Below, one piece after another: positions 1 to 12,640 of a stretch of 64,000 bases of DNA (its first letter is position 1; the number at the start of each line of letters is the position of its first letter). The DNA is from Candidula unifasciata (lineage: Eukaryota; Mollusca; Gastropoda; Stylommatophora; Geomitridae), in assembly GCA_905116865.2 (NCBI GenBank), contig CAJHNH020004580.1, forward strand, positions 65,001 to 129,000. The letters run 5' to 3'. A model generated the notes under the pieces. The model was given only the letters and a program-made list of their open reading frames with translations, was not told the DNA's origin and searched no databases. A program made the position numbers and the translations under genes.

Positions 1-714
1 TGTCACAGAGAGGTAGCTGACAAAATAAAATGAACCAAAACTTATTAAATCATTATGTCAGCCTCTAAAAAGAAATTCGGCTGCAATGAAAACTTTGTCT
101 CTCGTCCAGATTGTATTTTTCTCCCCAGAATGTTGTCGTTCTTAATTTCTTGATGTATTCTTTCCGTCTTGAAAAAAAAAACTTTTGACTTCAGTTAAAG
201 TGAAATGTTGCAGCCACAATCTGCATTTCAATCTCTTGCCCACACAATCCAACGTTAATCCAGAACCACAACTCCTCTTCTGTTAGCTTGCAACTTAGAA
301 AGGGACAGATAATTCAATATTTCCTTGAAAATAACAGCCGCATATGGACATAATGAGAATCCTCTAGATCGTAAAGTTGAAGAGGAAAGACTAAACAAGC
401 TGCAAGATACCATTGCAGCTTCAACTTAGAAGAAGAAAGCCAAAACAAGATGTAAGGTGCCTCTACACCCCAGATGATACAAAAACAAAACACTACATGT
501 GAAGTACAGAAACACAATTTTTTTTTTTTTTTAGATGACAATGAAAAAAAACCGAGGTGTTTCGATGCATACTTTCATCAATATTTGCACTGACATTGAC
601 TAATAACTCAGTCATTGTCACATAGACTTTTGCAAAATAAATTAAATGCCATCCACCGGTTGTCCGTTCAACCACATCTGCTTCACCCATCCACTTGTTT
701 GCACTCTTCCACAG
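1..714. other. Left edge, upstream of first visible FReD exon
   Basis: Probably FReD intron. No exon with the expected start of a fibrinogen domain was found. Part of 380-475 resembles the 25.2-25.9 kb minisatellite unit. Confidence 0.5.
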
Positions 715-880
715 GTTCCATGCGAGTTTAGAGATGGAAATGCCTTCACTGTGATTCTCCGCAGGTGGAGCAACTCCGTCTCATTTATACAAACTTGGGC
801 TGCCTATGAAAATGGATTTGGCCACCCACAGGACAATTACTGGGCCGGGCTGGCCAATATTTACATCCTGACTCTGCACG
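715..880 (+). CDS. FReD exon a (N-terminal half of the domain)
   Basis: The acceptor is CTCTTCCACAG at 704-714 and the donor GTTAGT starts at 881. The first residues are VPCEFRDGNAFTVILRRW. The exon carries the FGxxxxxYWAGL core motif and ends phase 1 on one G. The frame is open further left to an ATG at 646, but that stretch is intron. Confidence 0.88.
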
Positions 881-3800
881 GTTAGTATCCCATAATGCAT
901 ACATAATATGTTGCCACTTTAGCATTCTGTTTATCTCATTCATGTTAATCAAGTTCCTTGCTGGGCGATGTGGGTGACTGTCTCTCCACATCTTTCAGAT
1001 ATTTCAGATATAAGTTTGTATCCTGACACTGTTCACAACCTTGACAAAATACTTTGAAGTCTTTTCTTGTTTCTTTGTCTCCCTGTGTGTCTTTCATAAA
1101 TCTTTCCAGTATTTCTCATCTCATAATGTGGTCAGACAACGAATTGTGCTTCTTTCTGATGTCTGCAACAAGTTAGCTTCACATCTTTGCTGCTGTGATA
1201 ATATCTGGGTTAATTATTTCAGGGTCTAAGGAAAATTCATTTATTTTTTATAGAATCACATCTCCGAGACTTGAAAGCGTTTTTGTGCTTATTTACTAAC
1301 TGTGGACTATTCACATCCATTTGATAAAACTGGCTCTGTGTAGCGTGAAAACATTCTTATCCTAACAGTTATGACAGGGATTTATTACCCAAGATGTTTC
1401 GCACTTAATAGACTGCAGTTTTTTGTGGATTTGTTTGCATGTCCCAGTGCATGTACTTATTTGACCTTGATGGATTACAGTTTATTATCGTTGTGTGACA
1501 TATTTAGGTGTTTGATAGTTTTGTCACCCATCTACTGAGTTGAGTAAATGGCATGACACAGAGAGCTGTGGATTTAATTTGGAATGCTTTCCAGTTGTGC
1601 CCAATGGGGTTTGTGTTGTGAAATGAAGTTTCAGAAAATAGTGAGTGGCTTTTTGCCACAGAACTGCTGGTGCCTTATGAGATTAATCGCAGGTGCAACT
1701 ACGAATCTGTTGTAACTGCTGCTTCCATTGGTGATTAACTGCATTTCTAGTGTCGGACTTCTTGTGCTGGTACTTCTGACAGCTGCCTTATGTTTTTAAT
1801 ATGTGTGTATGCTATTGTATGTGCAGAGACTGCAGTCTATGCCAATTTTGTCACAAGAGACAGCGAAGGACATTCTGTGTGGTTCTTGTTGGTACAATAT
1901 TGCTGCAGTTATGGGGGGTGACCTGTCTGCTACGACACAAAACCTGGTATAATCTTCACTACACCCAAGCCCAGCTCTCTAGCCTAGTTGGCTAAACCGG
2001 ATTGCGCGGTGACCGGGTGACGAACTCCTTGTGGTCCAAGTTCACTCCCGGGGTAGGCAGAAAAGCCACATTTCTCCCAGATTTACGGTATTTACAATGG
2101 AATCAAGGCCGAAAGGTTGCGATATCCATAATACCGAGCCTAAGAGTTAACAACTCATGGCTTCTGGATACTAAAACAAACAACACTACACCCAGACTCA
2201 GAAACCAGGTGGTTGTTCCTTATGGAAACTGATGCCTGTGAAGAAGCATTTTAGAAAGCCATACTAGGATACGAGGTCATAACCAAGTTCATCGCATAAG
2301 CTGGCTGATGTTCTCTCTGGTTTGGTCATGTCTCCTCCACAGTGTCTTAGGTATATCATTGTCAGTCAGCTTCAACACCTGTCAATCTGTCAGTACTAAA
2401 CAGTGCCCCATATGACTAGATTTTACCTGTCCAATGTTGAACTGAAGAATTGACATTACAGCATACGGGACAAACCCATAAGCACTCTATGCCCATCTTC
2501 AGCAGCAAGTGTAGAGTTGAAACTCCGACAGTGCCAGTAACAGTCTGACTGTATGTCCGTCTCACCTCTCCCATAATTGTTGAGCTTCAGCCAGATCTCT
2601 GGTCACCCATCACAGCAGCATTCTCCTCAGACTGTGATGGTCTATTTGTACCTCCGCACTGTTCACTTGTTTCCAAGGAAACCTTACACCATCTGGTTTG
2701 TCATGCATCAGTTTACCACCGATTGGTGCAGAACCAACCAGTCTGTCTGTTTTTTTTTCCAACACACCAGCATAACCTGGAGAAAATATCCAAAAGTCAC
2801 TAATTATTACACGTCACCAGTCAAAATGTTATGTATATCTGTACGACTCATATCTATACAAATTCATATCTGTACAACTCATGTTTGTACAACTCATATT
2901 TAGTCAGGACTTTCATTAAAACCTCCACAAAACCAGTGTTTCCTATGATATAGCTTTGATCTTGGGCCCCTGTGGATGAAGTATACATATAATTTTGATG
3001 CTATCATTATTGCCTTTAATGGATATCTGTGGATGAAAAGTTTATGGATAAATGGAATTAGTTTTTAGAGGGCATGAAGAAGACCTTGTGTCAATCGTAC
3101 TTTAATATTACTTAAATATTTTTTTTAAACTTTTTTACTTGCACCTGCCTCAAGGAAACACCAATCTTCAGATAAACATGCAGGACTGGAATGGACACAG
3201 TGAAAATGCTGTCTACTCACGGTTCTACCTGGAGCCACGGCCGACCAGGTACCGGATGCATGTTGGGTCATACCGAGGTGGGTTCTTTAGCTGAGTATTT
3301 GTATAGTTAACTGTTGCACAATTGTTGAATTCAAGAACAACAAATGAAATGGTTTGGCCACCTGATTAAAATGCCCTGGTACCAACTGCCACAGAGAGCC
3401 ACGCTGAAGAAATAAAATGAACACAGAGCAAGGGGAAGACCACGCAAGAATTGGAGCGACATCATCAGGAGCAACCTAACAGAAATAAACATCAATGTAC
3501 AATGCATTGGAAAAAGTGCACAAACGATCCTGACATCACCTGCCAAACACCACGCTGAGGTAAATGTTGGAAAAAAAGAAAAGAAGAATTTTTGCTCATT
3601 CGACCATACAAAGATATGTTCTTTTGTTCTGCTTATATGTGTGTGTATATGCATAAACATACGTAGGGGGAACTGATATCTGTAGGTAAGTGCACACACG
3701 TAAATGTTCATTAGTTGTGAATGTGTGCTCTCCGTGCTGGTTCTGAGGCTCCTTTGGGGGGGAAACAAGAATACTTCACTGCCCCCCCCCCCCCCCCACC

Positions 3801-5309
3801 CCCCAACAAGCATGCCGTAAAAGTCGACCAAGTGGGACATCCTTCGAAGCTGGAGTGCATCTGGCCGAGAGTCGATGAAACAACAGTCTGCATACAAATA
3901 AGCCAGCTCTGTAAAACAGATGTGCACACAAAACTCAAGTTCTGGAACAAGACCAGTGTCAAGAAGTGGATGAACAACCAGAACTTTCTCCTGCAGTTTA
4001 CAGCCGCAAACACCAAGAAGAAGAAGATAAATACATACAGTTAAATTTTTTTTTTTTTAATAGAATTTTTGTGTATAATTTAAACAAGTCACAGGAATAT
4101 AAATACTTGTGCTAAATTTTAACATTTCTATATAATGTAAATATTTGTAAACATGAGGATAAAGGATACATGCCCAAAGAAAATGAATTCTTGGATTTAT
4201 TTGAGCGTCCAAACCGGCCAGCTGACAAATGTTTTTTCTTCTGTTACCTACAGGTAGTTTACCGGATGAGTTGTCCTTCCATAACAACATGCCCTTTTCC
4301 ACGTTTGATGCCCCAGATCCTCACGGTAAACATGTTTCTATGGCTGGCTCATTTCATCATCATGTGCTACAGAGGTAGCAATAGTAGTAGTTATAATAGT
4401 AGCAGCAGTAGTAGTAGTAGTTACTAGTAGTAGTTATAATAGTAGCAGCAGTAGTACTAGAAGTAGTGGTAGTAGTTACTAGTAGTAGTTATAATAGTAG
4501 CAGCAGTAGTACTAGAAGTAGTGGTAGTAGTTACTAGTAGTAGTTATAATAGTAGCGGTAGTAGTACTAGAAGAAGTAGTAGTAGTTACTAATAGTAGTT
4601 ACTAGTAGTAGTTATAATAGTAGCAGCAGTAGTACTAGAAGAAGTGGTAGTAGTTACTAGTAGTAGTTATAATAGTAGCGGTACTAGAAGTAGTAGTAGT
4701 AGTTACTAATAGTAGTTACTAGTATTAGTTTTAATAGTAGTAGTACTAGAAGTAGTAGTAGTTACTAATAGTAGTTACTAGTATTAGTTATAATAGTAGC
4801 AGTACTAGAAGTAGTAGTAGTAGTTACTAGTAGTAGTTATAATAGTATTAGTAGTAGTTACTAGTAGTAGTTATAATAGTAGCAGTAGCAGTACTAGAAG
4901 TAGTTACTAATAGTAGTTACTAGTAGTAGTAGTAGTAATAGTTTAGAAGTAGTAGCAGCAGTAGTAAGTAGTAGTAGTTAGTAGCAGTAGCAGCAGCAGC
5001 AGTAGTAGTTGTTAGTAAGTAGCAGGATGAGGTGGAGTAGAAGTAGAACCTACAGCAATAATAACAGCTAGAAACTCCCACACACACACACATATATATA
5101 CATTGTTGTTTTGATTGTTGCCAGGTTGTGCAGCCAACATGAAGGCTGGCTGGTGGTACAACTATTGTGCCTATACCCTCCCAACTGGCATCTACTACAC
5201 TGGTGGCTGGTACACCCCGAGTGGTAGCATGTACGACGGAATCTTCTGGAAGGACTGGTATGGCTACAACTATTCCCTCAAGTTCATCTCCATGACGTTG
5301 TCTTCCTAA
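715..5309 (+). CDS. Fibrinogen-related domain (FReD) protein, 3' four exons
   Basis: Spliced CDS with exons 715-880, 3155-3277, 4254-4325 and 5125-5309; all three introns are GT..AG and phase 1, and together they give 181 residues and a TAA stop. The translation follows the fibrinogen C-terminal fold in order: FTVILRRWSNSVSF, then FGHPQDNYWAGLANIYILT, then a QDWNGHSENAVYSRF strand, YRMHVGSYRG, LSFHNNMPFSTFDAPD, and finally the conserved Cys pair in GCAANMKAGWWYNYC and GIFWKDWYGYNYSLKFISM. Family members (ficolins, tenascin tails, mollusc FREPs and tachylectin-like lectins) are secreted or surface recognition proteins. About the first 40 residues of a usual domain, any signal peptide and N-terminal modules are not seen, so the gene starts further left. 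The calcium-loop region between FSTFD and the Cys is shorter than in ficolins. Which FReD subfamily this is cannot be told from the C-terminal part. Confidence 0.9.
881..3154 (+). other. FReD intron 1
   Basis: 2.27 kb without recognisable coding sequence. The only structure I see is a tRNA-like stretch near 1975-2050 (TAGTTGGCTAAACC followed about 50 bp later by AAGTTCACTCCC), which could be the head of a degraded SINE. The rest is AT-rich unique sequence. Confidence 0.6.
1975..2065 (+). repeat. Possible tRNA-derived SINE head
   Basis: An A-box-like TAGTTGGCTAAACC and a B-box-like AGTTCACTCCC lie at tRNA-like spacing. No second copy was recognised in the window, so this is tentative. Confidence 0.3.
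3155..3277 (+). CDS. FReD exon b
   Basis: The acceptor is CCTCAAG and the donor GTGGGT is at 3278. It is phase 1 in and out, 41 codons. It encodes the NLQINMQDWNGHSENAVY strand and YRMHVGSYRG, typical of the middle of the fibrinogen domain. Confidence 0.88.
3335..3545 (+). repeat. LINE 3' fragment (C-terminal tail of reverse-transcriptase ORF)
   Basis: Frame-broken translation contains MKWFGHLIKMPWYQLPQRA and RARGRPRKNWSDIIRSN, the hallmark tail of many non-LTR retrotransposon ORF2 proteins (xxWFGHxxRM ... RGRPRxxWxDxI). A stop and a frame shift split the two parts, so it is a dead remnant inside FReD intron 2. A better copy of the same region lies at 6421-6865. Confidence 0.75.
3741..4032 (+). 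repeat. Dispersed SINE-like repeat, family A
   Basis: About 290 bp, matching in order the copies at 39128, 39427, 43022 (reverse), 50622 (reverse), 51128 and 56349 (reverse). Shared landmarks are GAAACAAGAATA near the left end, GGAGTGCATCTG, a stretch ending AACAGTCTGCATACAAAT, TTCTGGAACAAGACC, AGAAGTGGATGAACAACCAG and TTTACAGC, ending in (GAA)n. This copy has a poly-C run (3781-3800) where others read CCCACTGCC. It lies in FReD intron 2. No tRNA-like head is evident. Confidence 0.75.
4254..4325 (+). CDS. FReD exon c
   Basis: A 72-bp exon between TTACCTACAG and GTAAAC. It encodes SLPDELSFHNNMPFSTFDAP, the segment equivalent to DSLxYHNGMxFSTxD, and is phase 1 in and out. Confidence 0.88.
4374..5045 (+). 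repeat. TAG/GTA trinucleotide array in the last FReD intron
   Basis: About 670 bp built from TAG triplets with interspersed TTACTAGTAGTAGTTATAAT and GCAGCAGTAGTACTAGAAG blocks, so short higher-order units are repeated inside the triplet array. It ends about 80 bp before the acceptor of the last exon. Confidence 0.95.
5125..5309 (+). CDS. FReD terminal exon
   Basis: The acceptor is TTGTTGCCAG and the stop TAA is at 5307-5309. It encodes the conserved end of the domain: a Cys pair 14 residues apart, WWYN, YDGIFWKDW and YSLKFISM. No perfect AATAAA was noticed in the next few hundred bases. Confidence 0.9.
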
Positions 5310-5780
5310 AATATGTTTCCACCAGACCTTTACAAAATTTCTTTTTAAATATTTTTGTTACATTTATATACTATTTTCAGAATTAATTGTTTAAATATTT
5401 CAGATTTTAATGTAAAGATATCAGAATTCACTTGAATTAGACAAAAATACCAGAAGCCACTTTAAACAGCCTGTAGGTGGATAAACAGCCTGTAGGTTGA
5501 TAAACAGCCTGTTGGTGGATATTTTTGTATTTTTTGTTCTGCGCAAAATTTAATTATGACAAGTAGGTAATTGGGGTAGAGTTGAGCTAGTGACTTTCTA
5601 TATGTTTTACAATCTTCCTGGGGGGGGGGGGGGGGGGGGGGTGTATATGTATATATTTGTAATTCTTGCAATAGAAGTTGATCTGGTGGAAGAAATGAAA
5701 CACAAGAAGAACTTAGTCTTCGACGTAGAATCATCTTAACAGGTTAGATCTGATCAACCACTCTGCACGCAGTTGCCTTA
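5310..5780. other. FReD 3' flank
   Basis: AT-rich non-coding sequence with three tandem copies of a 22-bp unit (AACAGCCTGTAGGTGGAT type, about 5466-5520) and a 22-bp poly-G run at 5620-5641. No gene seen. Confidence 0.6.
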
Positions 5781-5781
5781 A

Positions 5782-6005
5782 ATGGGTTCTCTAGGGGGAA
5801 GCACCTGTAGATCAAGGGATAGAGAAGACACCACACAAATAAGGTTGTATCATATTCCACGAAACCAACTAGGACGGCTAACTCAGTCTACAAATTGCCC
5901 AGTGAAATCAGATGTCGGCCGAAAGATGCAAATATCGCAGCTTTGCTGTAAACATGCACAAAGGCAATTGTGTCACTCGGGTGAGCGATGAAGAAGAAGA
6001 AGAAT
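5782..6005 (+). repeat. SINE-like repeat, family A2
   Basis: Shares with 20285-20515 a right half of the form TGAAATCAGATGTC, GTCGAAAGAT-like sequence and CGCAGCTTTGCTGTAAAC, and likewise ends in (GAAGAA)n. It differs from family A in the middle but has the same type of tail. Confidence 0.5.
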
Positions 6006-6154
6006 ATGAAGATAAAAACCAGCTGTGAACACATTCCTGCCATGTTTAGTGACTGAGTGGACACAAGGCCGTTATATTTTCTAGGCCAGAACACAGATTC
6101 AGTCAACTGCAGCACCTGCCACATATTTTGTACACTTGTGGGGGGGGGGGGGGT

Positions 6155-6400
6155 CTCCTTGGCCAAGTGGTCAATCTGTTTGCCTCACGCTCTAAATGTT
6201 GAAGGTTCATTTTACGGCTGTGTTGTTCAATTCACGAGTGCAGTTTTTACAGAGATCCCTGGGGATTGTCGCCGGAGCTATGGGGTTAATGCTCTGTGTG
6301 GCACTCTCAGCAGGCAGTCAGCCATTCTGTGGAGATAGACTGAGACAGATGGGATAAAACCCAGTGCAATTAAATTGATGCTTTAACTATTATAATTTTG
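6155..6400 (+). repeat. tRNA-like SINE, family D
   Basis: CTTGGCCAAGTGGTCAATCT (A-box-like) and GAAGGTTCATTTTACGG (B-box-like) are followed by a body ending GAGACTGAGACAGATGGGAT and AAACCCAGTGCAATTAAATT. The same 3' end is found at about 44100-44145, so this is a two-copy family in the window. It is preceded by a poly-G run at 6140-6152. Confidence 0.6.
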
Positions 6401-6420
6401 TACATTATTGAACCTCAGAT

Positions 6421-6865
6421 GAAAGAACGTATAGAGAAATCAACATACGATGTGCAAAAGCAAATCAGGTTATGGGACAATTTACACCCCATAACCCATA
6501 GAAAGATACCTCAACCAAAGCAAATCTCATAAGAACAGTTTTTTGGCCGTCATTGCCAAACATGGACCATCATTACTACAACTAATGGGCGGAAGATTGT
6601 AACAAAAGAGATGAGATGTCTTAGGAGAGCTGTTGGTGGGACAAGAAAAGATGCAACCAAGAATGAAGAAATTGGAAGACTAGGTCAGAAACCTGTCAGA
6701 CAACTCATTAAAGAACACCGAATGAGATGGTTTGGCCACATGACAAGAATGTCCTGGTACTAACTGCCACAGAGAGCCAGAAATATAATGAACACAGAGC
6801 AAGGGGAAGACCACACAACAGATGGAGCGATACCATCAGGAGCAACAGAACAGAAATGAACACCA
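6421..6865 (+). repeat. LINE 3' fragment (RT C-terminal region)
   Basis: Open segments read [38 protein letters not shown] and [10 protein letters not shown], the standard region after the RT thumb of non-LTR elements. Stops interrupt it, and the (AT)n tract follows directly, consistent with an unstable 3' tail. Confidence 0.8.
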
Positions 6866-6882
6866 GCTTGTACAATAAATAA

Positions 6883-8570
<1,688 letters not shown>

Positions 8571-8624
8571 AGTGCCTTGCAAAGATGATTATGCTTGTCC
8601 ACATCCCAAACCCACCAACATATG

Positions 8625-8835
8625 TCAGGCTAGGGTCAGGGTTGGTGTACGGTCAAGGTTGGTGTACGGTTAGGGCCAGAGTTGATGTAAGGTCAAGGTT
8701 AGCATCATTGTTAATGTTAGGGTTGGGGTTGGTGTAAGGTCAAGGTTGGTGTAAGGTTAGGGCCGGAGTTGATGTAAGGTCAAGGTTAGCATCATTGTTA
8801 GGGTCGGGGTTGGTGTAAGGTCAGGGTTAGGGTGC
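8625..8835 (+). repeat. Degenerate GGTTAG/GGTCAAGG minisatellite
   Basis: Irregular repeats of GGTTGGTGTAAGGTCAAGG and AGGGTTGGGG type with a longer unit of about 75-80 bp containing TTAGCATCATTGTTA. It looks telomere-like at first sight but is not a hexamer array. Confidence 0.8.
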
Positions 8836-8839
8836 TGGC

Positions 8840-9514
8840 CATTTTTCATGCTGTGACAAAAGTAGGTCAAAAATCTTTTCTCATTGTCATCTCCAGGAGT
8901 TTATTCTAGAAAATGCCTGTACTCAGCCACAGAGTGTCTCTAAATAGGGGCCAGTACTGTGCACCATTGCTTACCTCCAGGGTGAAAAAGGGGGCAGGTT
9001 AAATGTTGTCTGTGTCAGTCAACCTCATTGTGTAAGTTGTCTACATATCTGTCAGCCTCTTTTAAACACTTCAACTCCTTTTGGGTATTCAAGGAATACT
9101 TGACATCACACTGGACAGTTAAAGTTACAATAAAATGCACAAGCTTCATTCTCCCCCCTCCCTTCCTCCTTAAAGCAATGGTATTTTTACTTGAGTATTT
9201 GTGTAAAATGTAATTCGCTTGCTGCTGCTAAAAATTAAATATACGAACCGTTTGTTTGCCCTGTTTACATATTTTGGGATATCTTTTAACTGTTGATTCA
9301 ATTTATATTATAACTGTTGCAATCTGTGCTTGATTCCTGCAAAATGTTTACTTTGAAGTCTATTTTGTGGTTGTTTGACAAAGAAAGCAAGAGTTAACAT
9401 TTGATTGTCTAGTTACTGAGGTTAGTTTTGGTGTTATAATCTCACTGACAAATGCAGAACGTGACTGGCAGGATGTTGAATTCATGATGAACAAACTGGC
9501 ATGTTCGTTGTGCA
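8840..9514. other. Intergenic, nothing recognised
   Basis: No open frame with family features and no clear repeat. Confidence 0.5.
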
Positions 9515-11200
9515 GGTTTGGGGTCCTACTTTGGAGGAAACAAGAATACACCCACTACATCTGCTACACCCACTACATCTGCTACACCCACTACATCTGC
9601 TACACCCACTACATCTGCTACACCCACTACATCTGCTACACTCACTACATCTGCTACACCCACTACATCTGCTACACTCACTACATCTGCTACACCCACT
9701 ACATCTGCTACACCCACTACATCTGCTACACCCACTACATCTGCTACACTCACTACATCTGCTACACTCACTACATCTGCTACACTCACTACATCTGCTA
9801 CACTCACTACATCTGCTACTCACTACATCTGCTACACCCACTACATCTGCTACACTCACTACATCTGCTACACTCACTACATCTGCTACACTCACTACAT
9901 CTGCTACACCCACTACATCTGCTACACCCACTACATCTGCTACACCCACTACATCTGCTACACTCCCCACTACATCTGCTACACTCCCCACTACATCTGC
10001 TACACTCCCCACTACATCTGCTACACTCACTACATCTGCTACACTCACTACATCCGCTACACCCACTACACCCACTACATCCGCTACACCCACTACATCT
10101 GCTACACTCACTACATCTGCTACACTCACTACATCTGCTACACTCACTACATCTGCTACACCCACTACATCTGCTACACCCACTAAATCTGCTACACCCA
10201 CTACATCTGCTACACCCCCCCACTACATCTGCTACACCCCCCCACTACATCTGCTACACCCCCACTACATCTGCTACACCCCCACTACATCTGCTACACT
10301 CCCCACTACATCTGCTACACTCCCCACTACATCTGCTACACTCCCCACTACATCTGCTACACTCCCCACTACATCTGCTACACCCCCCCACTACATCTGC
10401 TACACCCCCCCACTACATCTGCTACACCCCCCCACTACATCTGCTACACCCCCCACTACATCTGCTACACCCCCCACTACATCTGCTACACCCCCCCACT
10501 ACATCTGCTACACCCCCCACTACATCTGCTACACCCCCCCACTACATCTGCTACACCCCCCCCCCCACTACATCTGCTACACCCCCGCCCCACTACATCT
10601 GCTACACCCCCGCCCCACTACATCTGCTACACCCCCCCCCCCACTACATCTGCTACACCCCCCCCCCACTACATCTGCTACACCCCCCCCCCCCCCACTA
10701 CATCTGCTACACCACCCACTACATCTGCTACACCACCCACTACATCTGCTACACCACCCACTACATCTGCTACACCACCCACTACATCTGCTACACTAAA
10801 TTCACTAAACCCTGCTACCACACATTTTGCACCGGGCAGCAGCTCAGGTGTATTTCCTGCCAGGTCAGAGTGCATCTCCATGGAAGCAAGCCGCCAACAG
10901 ACTGTATACAAAAAAAAGCCATACATGTAACATGGATGTTCATGCGAAATTCTAGGTTGTTTAAATTGGTCCTAATCACTGGCACCGAGATAGCTAAGTG
11001 ATTGTGTGCATACTTGTCTCTGTTTGTGGTATTGTAGATTTATGTTTCCGCTAAAAAAGGCACTCTGCTGTAATGTCTATTTGTTGTATGTGTTTCTGGT
11101 ATTGTGAAGCTGACTGATTCTACTTTTTGTTCGGTTTGATATCTGGAACAAGACCAGAATCCAGAAGTGGGTGAACAACCAAAACTTGCCATCAAGAAAA
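9515..11200 (+). repeat. Family A SINE copy split by a minisatellite and a second insert
   Basis: Left part at 9515-9550 (GGGGTCCTACTTTGGAGG then AAACAAGAATACACCCACT) matches the left end of family A. The middle resumes at about 10800-10920 (GTCAGAGTGCATCTCCATGG, GCCAACAGACTGTATACAAA) and the right end at about 11139-11200 (ATCTGGAACAAGACCAGAAT, AGAAGTGGGTGAACAACC). Between left and middle sits the 18-bp minisatellite. Between middle and right, at about 10981, is a tRNA-like GCACCGAGATAGCTAAGTG that may be a further SINE. Confidence 0.65.
9549..10798 (+). repeat. 18-bp minisatellite (CACCCACTACATCTGCTA)
   Basis: About 70 units of CACCCACTACATCTGCTA. The 5' part alternates CACCCAC and CACTCAC units; after 10200 the units gain growing C-runs (CCCCCC up to about 13 C), then return to a homogeneous ACCACCC form at the 3' end. 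The array is almost free of G outside the GCT of each unit. All three forward frames and one or more reverse frames stay open: one reads PTTSAT, others HYICYT and LHLLHP. I treat these frames as non-coding because the flanks are SINE sequence. Confidence 0.97.
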
Positions 11201-11329
11201 CACAAAATCACTTAATTGAAGCATGTCTGAGATAAATTACAAATCTGTCTGGCCAGTTGAATATCTGACACGCGTTAAACTCTTGGCTTCTGCAAACTGT
11301 GACAGGACCCGTTGACTGACTAGATTTAA

Positions 11330-12347
11330 CGATCGTTGATCAAGGACATGGTTGACTGTAGACCTAACGAGAGTTGATCGAGGACATAGTTGACTGTAGA
11401 CCTGACGAGAGTTGATCGAGGACATAGTTGACTGTAGACCTAACGAGAGTTGATCGAGGACATAGTTGACTGTAGACATGATGAGAGTTGATCGAGGACA
11501 TGGTTGACTGTAGACATGATGAGAGTTGATCGAGGACATGGTTGACTGTAGACCTGACGAGAGTTGATCGAGGACATAGTTGACTGTAGACCTGACGACA
11601 GTTGATCGAGGACATGGTTGACTGTAGACATGACGAGAGTTGATCGAGGACATAGTTGACTGTAGGCCTGACGAGAGTTGATCGAGGACATAGTTGACTG
11701 TAGACCTGACCAGAGTTGATCGAGGACATGGTTGACTGTAGACCTGACGAGAGTTGATCGAGGACATAGTTGACTGTAGACATGACGAGAGTTGATCGAG
11801 GACATGGTTGACTGTAGACCTGACGAGAGTTGATCGAGGACATAGTTGACTGTAGACCTGACGAGAGTTGATCGAGGACATAGTTGACTGTAGACCTGAC
11901 GAGAGTTGATCGAGGACATGAGTGACTGTAGACATGACAAGCGTTGATCGAGGACATAGTTGACTGTAGACCTGACAAGCGTTGATCGAGGACATAGTTG
12001 ACTGTAGACCTGACGAGAGTTGATCGAGGACATAGTTGACTGTAGACCTGACGAGAGTTGATCGAGGACATAGTTGACTGTAGACCTGACGAGAGTTGAT
12101 CGAGGACATAGTTGACTGTAGACCTGATGAGAGTTGTTTGAGGACATGGTTGACTTGAGACCTGACGAGAGTTGATCGAGGACATAGTTGACTGTAGACC
12201 TGACGAGAGTTGATCGAGGACATGGTTGACTGTAGACTTGACGAGCGTTGATCGAGGACATGGTTGACTGTAGACATGACGAGAGTTGATCGAGGACATG
12301 GTTGACTGTAGACATGACGAGAGTTGTTTGAGGACACGTTTGACTGT
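11330..12347 (-). repeat. 38-bp minisatellite
   Basis: About 27 tandem units of 38 bp containing GTTGATCGAGGACATAGTTG followed by ACTGTAGACCTGACGAGA, with ATAGTT/ATGGTT and CCTGACG/CATGACG variants. Two degenerate units have TTGTTTGAGGACA. Three reverse-strand frames stay open for 300-420 codons only because 38 bp carries no stop; they are not genes. Confidence 0.97.
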
Positions 12348-12640
12348 ACATTTAAGGGGCGGAATTTAGAAGAATTGCAACATACTACTAAGACAATCCA
12401 TGTGGGCTTGTTTGCATCTGTTGTGCATATACAGCAAAATGAACTCGTGGGTAATATCCATGATTCTGGGTCCACTGCACGCCATCTTGCGAGTCTGGAC
12501 ATTGAAGAACGTATGAATTTCGGACGATTCCTACACTGCCACTAGTTATTACATGGGTCAGGGGTGCCAGTGTCTGTGGGTCCAGGCACATTGAGTTTCT
12601 CACCCAATTATTGGGGGAGGGGGACGGTTACGGGCTATAC
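12348..12640. other. Unique spacer between two minisatellites
   Basis: About 290 bp. A short forward open stretch ends at 12545 and a reverse one spans 12388-12603. Neither shows a family I recognise. Confidence 0.4.

Noticed and set aside
3331..3927. 198-codon reverse-strand frame
   Set aside because: Antisense of a LINE remnant and a family A SINE; no family features.
8625..8835. Interstitial telomere repeat
   Set aside because: GGTTAGGG-like words occur, but units are irregular and mixed with GGTCAAGG; no run of TTAGGG hexamers.
9484..11001. 505-codon forward frame and overlapping long frames through the 18-bp repeat
   Set aside because: All forward frames are open at once because the repeat lacks stops, and both flanks are SINE sequence. 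There is no signal peptide or domain.
11237..12502. Reverse-strand frames of 300-420 codons
   Set aside because: They are translations of the 38-bp minisatellite in three frames, with identical peptides shifted by repeat period.
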